Assembly: GCA_000310025.1 (NCBI GenBank)
Contig: FN649751.1
Location: forward strand, 3,948,897 to 4,012,896
Length of the DNA: 64,000 bases
Direction of reading: 5' to 3'
DNA from: Ectocarpus siliculosus
Taxonomy: Eukaryota > Sar > Phaeophyceae > Ectocarpales > Ectocarpaceae
Made by a program: the position numbers and the translations under genes. The notes under the pieces are model-generated. The model was given only the letters and a program-made list of their open reading frames with translations. It was not told the DNA's origin and did not search any database. Positions 36,598 through 46,638 of this stretch are shown in pieces (position 1 is the first letter of the stretch; every line of letters begins with the position of its first letter).

Positions 36598-39500
36598 CAA
36601 GTTCTCGTGCTGATGCTTCCATTCGTTTCTAACCACCCCTTCGTTCCTCTCCCGGCGGGTGTGGCTGCTGCTCTTGCCTTCCATTTTGTCGTGATGACAG
36701 GAGTGGTGGCGATTGTTCTGACGACGATGGTGGTGGTGGTGGTGGTGGTGGTGGTGCTGCTGTTGTAGATGATGGCAAAGGCCGTCGTCTTCGCCGTTGT
36801 TGCTGTACCCACCGAGTCTGTGGGCGAGGGCGCCCGCGGTCGCCGCTTCGCCGGTCTGTTCGGGACGGAGGTCGTGAGATCTTGTTCTTGTCCGGATCGC
36901 GGCAGAGGTGGCTTCAACTACCGCGCCAATGTGGTCAATAGAGGGAGGAACCACCGCTGCTCCCTCAGCCAGAGCAGGGGTGCCCGAGTCGAGGGCGAAG
37001 CCGGCAGGCCCATTTCTGCAGGGGTCCATGCCGCCTCGACATTCATCTCCGCTCGTCACAGCTCGTCGCGACGGGGGCAGCTTGCCCGCTGCGGGTGTTA
37101 CTGGTGTTGCTGGTGTTGCAGCTGCAATCTTTCTGGGTGCCGGGTTCTTCGGCTTCAGATGGCGAGCGATCTGGAGGCGTGCGGTTGGGTAACGGCGGAG
37201 GGGGGTAGAACCATAGGGAGACAGAATAAAAATGAAGACGGCACGGGATGTGTAGTTTTAGAGCGGATGATTGGTGCGTGACTTCACCACTACTTGGTAT
37301 TTTTCGAAGATCATCATGGCCCCAGTCGCTGTGATTGTTCTTGCACTGAGAGAAACACCACTTAGACTATTATCTAAAATGGAACCAGCAGAGAACAACC
37401 GCTTCGCTTCACTTTACCTTGAATATTGGCCCGGAAGACCTGAAAAAAGAAGTTGTCAGAAATTGAGTGCGAATCGTACCATACTGTAAAAGTGTCGACG
37501 ACACATGGAAGAACGTGAATACGAGGGATATCTACGCGGTGGCAGGCTAACAGTTGATGGGTCTTGTTGTGAGCGTTCTCGCAATCCAAACGTTGAACAC
37601 GGGCGTTTACCTGTGGGGGAAGGGTGGCAGGGTTCCCCTTCCCGGCCATTTTCCGCTTCATGGCAAGGGCGATTGAGTGCGCCTTTGACGTACAGCAGAA
37701 AAAACGCCAAGCAAGGGAAGGACAAGTTCAGCATACAAGTTCTCAAGTTATAGCTACTAGGCGTTCAGGTGTTCAGTCACATTGGGTCAACATCCTGGGT
37801 TGGTGGAAGAAGTTTCATTTGTATCTCCCGACCCTTTGCCCGACCTTGGAGGAGGGTGGCCTGGTTACCTCAAATAGGTCTTCTCGCATGCTTGACTTGG
37901 CTCTGTGGAAGACTGCTCCTGCTGTGTGCCGTTGCGCGCGGGTGACTGCTACTCGGATGATAAGAAGTTATCGGGATATTGACAGTTTGCTTGTACTTGC
38001 GACGTTCAATTTTCGGCCCTGCCTTCTCTTGGAATGCGGGCAGGAGAAAGAACGACTTCCTTGCTCGGCAGTTCGCAAGCGGCGGCTTGAACGCGCCCCC
38101 AGCATGGGCAGTCTCAACGGGAAAGCCGTCGGCTCGTGGAGCACTCCTACTGCAACTGTTTCAATTGCTTCCTTTCTCGTCGTGAATACCACCATAACAG
38201 CAGATAGCGATGCTGCACAAATTTCATTTCATTCTCTGTCATTCTCCATCACTCCCCTTGTCCTCCGTCTTAGGCGGTTTCGGTACGCTTTCATTTTTTA
38301 TGGCGCACTGTTGATCTACGTAATCCAGAAGGCCTACACTGTGCCCCAATTGGTGGGGTGACACACATGGACGGTACAGAAAGCCGGCCAGTGCCTTTTA
38401 ATATTGCCGGCATTCAAAAGCTTCCTTTGCCCGTATTGGCAGAGGGTTCCAAATGATTTTGGATACATGATGTGCAGGATGTACATAATAATAAGGCTCA
38501 GGAGACAAAACAAACAAGGACAGAGCCTACATCAAGAGCACCGAACGGGGTGGAGAGGTGCTACGTTGGGTGTTGTGGGACGTGGTTCAGCCAAGCGAGA
38601 AGACCGCAAATCGCAGTAAATGTTGAATAAGCGGACGGTGGACGATTACCTGAACTTGGTTCCGATTCCAAAGAGCAGTGAATTCTGCGGCAGATATCGC
38701 CAGAACTTCATTTGAGTCTTCGAGCAGGACACACCCCAACCCGTCCGCTTATTTAATGCGTTCTGCGATAGGATCCGACCTACAGTACCATCGTCCGTGC
38801 GTACTGGAGATAAGCGTAGGCGGGAGCTACGGGTCGGTATGAGTTTGCTTCAGCGTCTAGACAATGTGCATCCACTCCTCTTCTTCGATCTCTTTCCACC
38901 GACAGACATCACCATCATGGAGCGGCTGTGGCGGTGAAAGCCCAGAAAACGCGTCAACCAGCGCCCAATGACAACTTGACAAATGGTTTTCAGCTTTTGC
39001 GTGCCCGTGTTTGGCCAGATAGCGGGAGTAGATCTCTGCTATTTTCATGTCTAGGTAGGCGTCGTATTGAGGTCTGCCGAAGGACTGGCGAGAATGATGA
39101 CCGTCATCGTGGAGGTGTTCGGGAAGTTCGGGCTGACGGTATCGGAGAAGAAGACGCAGACGTTCCTGATGCGCCCAAAGGAGAAGCAGACAACAACACC
39201 ACCGCCACCATCACCACCACCGCTGATCATCGAGGCAGCAGGGCAGAGGTACGCCCAGACGACTGAATTCCGGTACCTAGGGGGCCTCGTCAACGAACAT
39301 GGCGACCTCACCCGGGAGGTCAATTACGGGAGCAGAGCAGCGTGGGCATGCGTCAGCAGATATGGCCAGGAGCTCTTCGACAGGCCGAAAGCACCGTTCC
39401 GATCAAGACTCGCCTGCTCCAGACCGAGGCGATGGAGGCACTGCTGTACGGCTGCATGCCCACGTCAAGACCAATACCGGACGTTGCGGACGATACGCCA

Positions 39501-42500
39501 CCGACTGCTCCTGCGAGTTGTCGGTTACCAACGCAAGAAGGGCACCTACCGGCAGCTTTCCTACGCCCAGACCCTGAAGAGGGTAGGGTGCCAGAGCGTG
39601 GAGACCACGATTCGGCAACGGCGCCTGCAGTTCGCGGGAGCGCTGGCAAGAGAGCCAGGCGGACGACTCCCGAAACGGGTGATGCTTGGCGAGCTGGTGG
39701 GGGGGGAGGGCCCAGGCAGGGGAAAACCGGAGAAAAACTGGCAGATGTGCCTGAAGGACGACCTCAAGATGTTCGAAGCAGAGCACGGGTCTATGGACGC
39801 CGAGACATGTTTCTTCGGGGTCCCGGAAACAACTTGGATGGAAGCAGCGGAGGTGGACCGGGGGGTACCGTGGCATACAGGGGTACTGCAGGGAGCTAAG
39901 AGGTTCATGGCCTCCTGGCACAAGAAGGAAGAGGAGGCTAGCCGACAACGAGCGCTCAAACGAAACAAGAAACCCGGCAACAACAGGGACACGGCAACAA
40001 CCACGGGGGCGGGAGGGGTACAGCAGGCGGACAAGACGGCGAGGAAAGACAGGAAACGCGAAGAGGCGGACCGAGTGACGCGAAACACTGTGCCGAATTG
40101 AACTCCATGCATGACAACCCCCCCCCCCCTCCCTCCGGCACCGCACCATTGCACCAACCCCCCGCGAGCGATGACGTGCATGTGCTGGCTCGGGTGGCCC
40201 GTTTTGTGTTGTGTGGTTTTGTGTTGTCTTGTGTTGCTATGCTTGTTTGTTTGTTTGTTGTCTGTCGCTACGGCGTGTGTCTTTCTCTCTCCGTGTCTTT
40301 CCCTTTCCCTTTGCTTCTCTCCATCTGCAATCTCCTTTCTTTTTCCAATCTAGGGTTACCTCGAATAGCGTGTAGAGGCGAGCGGAGTGGCCTAGACTAT
40401 CTGTCGTTGACTTTTATTGGCTTGCGGACCCTTCGGGTCCATTTTATCTTCATATACCTTTTTTTGGGGAAGTTAGCCTGTGACCACGGGAGTCGACCCC
40501 GTCAAGTGTTAGACTAGTACGGACAGAAGAAGGTACTGAGCAGAGAGAACGGAACCGTTAACAATGTGAAGACAACAACAACAACAACAACAACATGCGA
40601 ACACATAGCCCGGGCTCATGATCGGATTGAAGCACGTTTCAGTTGAAATTTGGTGTTGAAATGGTTCCTGCTTGTCGGTTGATACCTCTGAAGCGAGGGA
40701 CCGAGGACAGCTAATGTTTGTGAATTCGAGAGTGAGAACTGAGAGAACATTGGCGTTCTCCTGAGTGATGCAGTGGTCGGGTGCGCTCTACAGTCCAAGA
40801 TCACACCAAGATCAAACACTTGGCCGCCTGACGCGGTGCACGTTCGGGCTAAGACTACCTGGCGTCAAAGGCATGCTGGATACAATCTTGTTTCAAGTTT
40901 CAGCAGCCATTGTTGGCCTTCACATATCTTCCAATTTATACAACAGCCAGGTGTGCGCGCGCGTGCGGATATGTGGCCACCTCCAACAGCAAACTAGGCC
41001 CAAACACCATTCATTGAGAGTATTACAGTACATTGGCTGACTTCTGTACTCCATCCGTATCGGTATATGCAGCAGTAGCGTGGTCTGGATTTTCGCGCGG
41101 GAATCGAAGTCCTTGCACATTGCGGCGGAAACAAATCAAGCATGGGGTGTTTTCGAAACGGTCGCACCTTGAAGTCATAAATTTCTGTGTTGCACAATAC
41201 ATCAGCTGAACGGTACCGCTTTTACGACAGGTGGGGGTCGTGGGAACACATCGCTAATGGTTTGTGCCCATTGAAGATGGGTTCGATGATTTTCGAGCGG
41301 TCTCACAGAAAAGCCCAACAAAAAATTCTTCGTGCAGCACAAAGCATCTGTCGGTGAACGCTTGGATAACATATTTTTGTGCGTACATGTGCCTATGTAC
41401 CCACAGGCACTTTCTTCGCGGGTGCCGTACTACTGTAAGATATGTTGTCGAAGCAGCAAAACGCAAACAGACGTCCGAAGGTCACAAACGGTCGCCAAAT
41501 GGTTCTTCGCATCTCTTCCGTGGTTCATGGTAGCTAATCGGTCCCCCAGGGCTCACCTCGTGCACGCTGGGCCTCTCGTCCGGGTTGGTGTTGATCATGC
41601 CCGTCGCCAGCGCCCTCAGCTCCTCTGAGTAGTACGCCAACATAGGTGGATAGTCTCCCTGAAAGGGGTAAGCGTGGATCCCATTGTAGTCGATCAAATC
41701 GCACATGGGTGGGGTTGGGTTTTCGGTTGGTTTTCGGTTTTCTCGATACGACGTAGATGGTTGGGTTTTCGTTGGAAAGCACACGCGAGACGTGTTACTT
41801 CGACTGAGGAAAACAAGGCATCATGTCTATCATTGCCCCCAGCGGGTTTTCATATGCATGCATGTTCCGGCGGTGACTCGACGAAAATTGTTGCGAAGGG
41901 TAGTTGACAACACTTGTACCCCGGTTTTCCCTACCGCACGAGCGATGACTGGCGGCGTAAAGAGCGAGAACGTCGTGCTGATGGCGAAGGCATTCTGACA
42001 GGCCGGGTCATTGTTCAGCAAACACAGGGACGAACAATGGTGGCAACCCAGAGGCAAAGTGACAAACGCTCCACCCGAACATGTCCCATTGAGGCATACA
42101 CCTCCGTCAACCTGATACGCTGGTGCCGGTCGGCAATGGGTCAACGCAAGGCACAATATATAGGTCCCGGGTCCTATCACGCCACCACTTCACCAGTGTC
42201 TGCTAGATGCACCCTGATTTATTTTTTTCTTCGTCGCTTGGGAGGAAATAACTTCGTGATCGTTGTATTGTGGAGAAACGTGCTCGTTCCGAATGCACGT
42301 ATGCGTAGACCGCTGCTGTCCGCCTCTTTTTGGTAGGTAAATCTAACTAGTACGATACAGGAAAAATGAAGGTAAGAGCATAGTGTTCTTGTTCTTACGC
42401 TGCTGATCTTCTTGTAGAGGCTGTAGAGGCTGAGGCTCTCGCTCTTAAAGGGGCTCCGCAGCATGGCGAGCTCGTACAGGACGCAGCCCAGGGACCACAC

Positions 42501-45500
42501 GTCGCTCTTCCAGCTGTACCCGCCGCCGCCCAGCACCTCGACGGACATGTAGAGCGGGGTGCCGACTTTGGAGTAGGCCAGTTCGTCGTCCGCGTTCATG
42601 ACCCTGCCCAGCCCTAGGTCTCCCACCTTGACCTGTAACCGAAAAGGGCACCATATGCAGCTTGTTTCAAGCTATTTCGGTGCCATATGCTTAAAGTCCA
42701 AAGAAAAAATTCGGCCCTCTCCCGATACACCGAATTCTCTGTGCAAGAGAAGCCGAGCGGGAAAGTCTATACCACCAGACAAATCATCAAAGAGGAGGTG
42801 TTCATCCAGCTTCATAGGTGAGTGGGTGTTGCTGACAGATATCACAATCATCCACTAACCTTCGCCTTGCATGGACGACGATGGCAGCCGGAAACTCCTT
42901 CCGGTGTGATTTGAGGCAGAGAGGGTGCTAGCGTTCGTTGTAGACTGCTACCGTAACCTAGCAACTATTGAAAGCAACGGCTTCGCTTCGCTTGTCTGAA
43001 TAGGTCAGGTCAGGTCAGGTCAGGCCAAGTTTCGTGTGTGCTTCTCCGGAGTGTGGGGCGCGTTGCTCTTTGAAAGAGAAAGCGTAGGAAAGAAGATAAA
43101 CTATTGTTGCTCTGGTGTACGTCAGCAAAAGTCCACTGGGGCTCAAACCAGCAACCTTTCTACGAAATAGAGAACGACAGTATCGTTCACCCGATTCACC
43201 GAAACGTCAAAAAGCAGCCTGCCCTTGCGTGTGTGACCGTTTGTAGGCACACCTGTACCGTGTTCCGGCGAAGGCGAAGAAAGACGTTAAAGGGAGGAAA
43301 AACAACAATTGGTTCGTTGTTGCTAATACTGCGGCTGTTGCTGCGGTTGTAGCTTGCGGTTGTGTGGTTGGTGCTGATGTTGCTGCTGTTGATGGTGGTG
43401 CTGCTGATGGTGTCTATCGCCGAGATGGTGTTGTTCGCGTGGCGTGGTGTGAAACCGCCACCTTGACTTTGCCTATTGCTTGTTCTACGCCCACACACCT
43501 GTCCCTTCAGGGTGAGGAAAATGTTGGCGGGCTTGATGTCCCGGTGCATGATTTGCATCCTGTGCATGTAGCTGATGGCACCACATATCTTGAGATAGGT
43601 GCAAGATCAAAGTGTAAATAACGAAGATGGAATTGGAACCCGGACACAGGCAGCAGGTAAAAGGCGAAAGCAGGAAGTGCACCGGAGTAGCGGGGGGGGG
43701 CGGGGGGGAGAGCACGAAAAGAGATCAAGATAACAAACAGGCAGAGAGACAGACGCAGAAATGAGGTGGGGAAAAAAACTAAGGGATAGAGAGCGGTATC
43801 AGAGCGAGACCCTTGTGACTTGCGGATGGTCGGTTCACATTATATACCGTGCTTGGGGGCAAGGCCAATTTGATGAAGGGCCAAAGACGTGTGCTGGTTG
43901 ACACCAAACCAGTGACAGACTTTCGATGAAACCAAAACAGCCATAGGCGAAAGAACGAACAAGAATAGCAAGCAACAGCAGCAGCAGTCGTAAAAAACGA
44001 AAAAGTGGTTAATTTTGTCATCATTTGGATTCCAACGCGCATCAAAATGGTGTTTTCCGCGCTCCTCAAAATATTCACGGCGCGTAGACCACGCGCAGCC
44101 ACACGAAAAGACTAGACCACCAAAAAACACAACAGGCACCTCCCCGCTCGCCGCCCCTAGTCGCTAAATTATCGCAGGCAGATTGTATCCACCTGCGAGA
44201 AGTATCCCCAGATGATGCGCTCCTCGAAATGCACTGCACGCTCCAACGCCTTCCGCACTTGCCTCTTGAGGTCTCCCGCCGCCGCCCTGACGAGGGCGAT
44301 TGATTCGAAGCGTCGGGGGTTGTGTGCGTGTGTGTTTTCGTCCTATTTATTTTGGCGACAGTCCCCCCATTTTTCGTGGTGAGACGTGTACTACACTTTT
44401 CAGTGTATGTAGAGTACTGCACTTTTCAGTGTATTCTTTCGTACAACTACAACCATCCAGGGCCACACAGGAGGAGGTAAACACCAGGGAGTTTTTTTTC
44501 TTCTTTTTCTTTTATTTTCGTGCCCCACCTTCCTCCTGCGGTGCGTGCTGAACTTTATTTTTATCGCGAGAAGGGTTCAGCCGTGCCTTTCCCTCGCCAA
44601 CGGTACTACCGTCGAAGTTTGGTACTCACGAGAGCCTTTTCAGCTATTTTTCGCTTTCACCTGCATATTGTGTAAATTTTTAACCCCATGGGGAATCGAA
44701 CTCACGACCTTTGCGACTAGCGGTTTCGAGGTTTGGTCTTGATGTTTTCAGTTTGTTTGGCATGGATTATTGTCGTTGCTGCCTCCTTTTCTTTTTCGGC
44801 TTCGTTCGGTATTCTATCGCAGTGGTGGTGGGCAACAGCAAGCACGCCAGGACGCCATCAACAAACCACGACGGTGTGTATTGACGTTCTGATGCGTTCA
44901 AACGCTCTTGGTGGGGGTGACCTTCCACGATCGGAAATACACCCAAGGGCAAGTATAGCCATTCATGATGTTGGGTAAGGCTTCTCCGGAGAGATTTTCC
45001 GAGAAAGACGGAGGTGTCGTCTCAAGTAGCCCAAGGGGGCCGGGTTTCTTCAAAGAAGTACGGTAACTGCTTTATTTTTTATTCGACAACGACAACAGCA
45101 CCTCCTTGACCATTCAATTTTTAAGTGAGTAAACAGTGAAAGGTGGCATGCCCTTGTTTTCTGTCGCTGCCGTCTTTCTTCGCTACGTTTTCGTCCGTAA
45201 CGCGCGTTGTGAGGCAGTCACTGCATTTGTTTCGTCTCACTCTCCTTCATATTATCAATCGCCCTTCTCTTTTCGATGGGTGTTCCGGCTGGGTTGACGC
45301 CTTTTTCCTACTACACCACATCATCAGTCGTCTTTGCATTCGTCGTTCATCTGTCGATGTTGGTGGTTGCTCTTTGAAACTGTCGTCGCCATCGTTGTTG
45401 TCGGTTTGTACACTCACCACTCTAAGACGATGACGAGCTCATTGTTGTCCAGGAAGGAATCCTGGTAGCGGATGATGTTGCAGTGATCCAAAGACTGCAG

Positions 45501-46638
45501 AAGGCGCACCTATTGCACGAAACCACGAAACGTCATCAACCAACCGGGAAAAGAAGTAGCAGTACGGCTTGGAGCAGAAATAAAACGGCATGACGGCGCA
45601 CATCATCGGAATTGAGAAGAGCGGACGCTTATTAAGCAACAGCAGCAGCAGCAACAACAACCACATCCACAAATAATGAAGCTCTCGAGTGCGTTTTCTT
45701 GCACGACTGTCTAGTGCGGCAAACGGACCGCCACTGGCAAAGCTGTTAATGACGAGATCACCTGCCTAAGGCTTTTCATAGTACATTTTTTCGTACCTCC
45801 CGCATGCACTTGGTCCTGAACTTTTCGCCCATGTCGGACATGGAAACTCTCTTGAGCGCCACGGTCTTCCCGTCCTTCTTCCTCTTGGCTCTGTTTTCAT
45901 CGACGGCAACAGCGAGCAAGCACCAGCACCCGCGGGGGCCGGCACACACACAAGCATCACCGAACGGGTTGCACCGAGGGCGACGCCGTTAATAATTTCG
46001 CCTAGACACCAATAACGCATCGTGTCGCCTCTCCCAGGGTATTGCTTACTGCAAGCATTAGCCGCACGCGGGGGGCAGCAGTGGTTTCCATTTATCTCAC
46101 CTCCCTCGGAAAAGGGGGAGCGCGACATGTTAAGTTCATCTGTCATAGTCTGGCCGGAGCAGCCATGCGCTTCCATCGTCGTTGTCTTTCTGTTGCTTGT
46201 CTCCTTCTGTGCTTCGCTTGAACTGAAATACTTTTAAGAAAATGTGGAGTCGGACGCTCAGGGTCAAGGGTCTCCGACAATACGCACAGCAGCATCACCC
46301 CGTATTCTCGTTCTCCACTCGTGTCCCTCCACGTGATGAACTCGGTCCTTCCCCCCCTCCCTGAGTTCGTCAGGTCCAGTTATTATTGCGTCATCGAAAA
46401 TACCGTTGATTTGCTCATCGACAATTGATGGCGTCGACTTCGATCAATCTTAGATACCCGCCACTATCGACGTTAGCCAACGTAATATCTTGTGAACTCA
46501 CCGATACACGATCGCAAACTTTCCCTTCCCGATCGGCCTCGCGGTCTCGTAATCGTCGATGCAGGTCCGTTTGCTGTTGCGGCCGCTTCTGACCACAGCG
46601 CGAATGTCTTGTTGCTGCCAAACGAGCATCAGGTCCAT
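30137..46638 (-). CDS. NEK-family kinase fused in frame to IFT57
   Basis: Exons (minus): 46638-46502 (ATG; upstream in-frame stop), 45890-45797, 45509-45418, 44286-44193, 43588-43499, 42632-42399, 41658-41557, 37682-37611, 37439-37418, 37328-37294, 37170-34953, 34701-34605, 34255-34021, 33661-32852, about 32.42 kb-32327, 31886-31347, 31090-30922, 30720-30137 (stop). Every junction keeps frame with GT-AG sites, except that the start of the 32.4-kb exon is unresolved. The kinase has GKGKFAIVY, VALK, MHRDIKPANIF, GDLGLGR and SKVGTPLYMS, then GDYPPMLAYYSEELRAL, as in NEK kinases. A 739-codon low-complexity exon follows (His, Gln, Ser, Gly runs). The IFT57 part has MEALSDRLSILGYDKN, PLSRLHFAVPG, a helix ending LELLGWLSHAVL, DPAEWRAEQERVAPRL, a coiled coil and SAIRQLKADVKAMDVLIG. 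IFT57 is an IFT-B subunit needed to build flagella. Alternative: two adjacent genes with an unrecognised boundary inside the long exon. Confidence 0.75.
38627..38756. mobile_element. Possible MITE-like element with 14-bp inverted ends
   Basis: GAATAAGCGGACGG near 38627 is mirrored by CCGTCCGCTTATTTAA ending near 38756. About 130 bp, no coding capacity, next to the LINE remnant in the B-specific insertion. No convincing target duplication seen. Confidence 0.4.
39062..40598 (+). mobile_element. 5'-truncated non-LTR retrotransposon (LINE) remnant
   Basis: About 1.04 kb of coding sequence (39067-40101) encodes the C-terminal part of a reverse transcriptase: SAEGLARMMTVIVEVFGKFG and TVSEKKTQTFLMRP, then TTEFRYLGGLVNEHGDL, LRTIRHRLLLRVVGYQRKKG, TTIRQRRLQFAGALAREPGG and a basic C-terminus. 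The catalytic YxDD box lies upstream of the truncation point and is missing. Between about 39400 and 39490 the frame is shifted: the expected TEAMEALLYGCM is read in another + frame and the main frame then resumes, so two compensating indels have occurred. A 3' UTR of about 490 bp ends GTGAAGACAA plus CAA repeats. Dead element, antisense to the host gene, inside its intron between 41557 and 37682. Confidence 0.85.
44455..44725 (-). mobile_element. SINE-related element with a different tRNA-like head
   Basis: Shares the body motifs of the 4126/28541 family (CACACAGGAGGAGG, TCCTCCTGCGGT, ATCGCGAGAAGGGTTCAG on +). Its head on the minus strand is a different tRNA-like sequence with B-box GAGTTCGATTCCCC (about 44690-44710). 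It lies in the kinase intron between exons 45418 and 44286. Confidence 0.6.

Larger units (their letters stand above)
29905..45310. repeat. Segmental duplication, right block (B)
   Basis: Right-hand partner of 14280-27720. It carries most of the intact NEK-IFT57 gene from kinase exon 4 to the stop. It differs from A by an insertion at about 37.76-41.45 kb (LINE remnant and flanks) and by lacking the R repeat. Confidence 0.85.
37294..46638 (-). other. Protein kinase module (NEK6/7-like) of the fusion gene
   Basis: Ten short exons. Visible residues: glycine loop GKGKFAIVY, Lys in VALKRV, the acidic-helix region MGEKFRTKCMREVRLLQSLD, hinge LVIVLEWAAAGDL, catalytic HRD, DLG replacing DFG (usual in NEKs), activation-loop SKVGTPLYMS, and the subdomain IX block KSDVWSLGCVLYELAMLRSP. 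The APE motif reads SVE, with Pro replaced. After the catalytic domain come AHSIALAMKRKM and two tiny exons (22 and 35 nt). All catalytic residues are present, so it is probably active. Confidence 0.85.
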
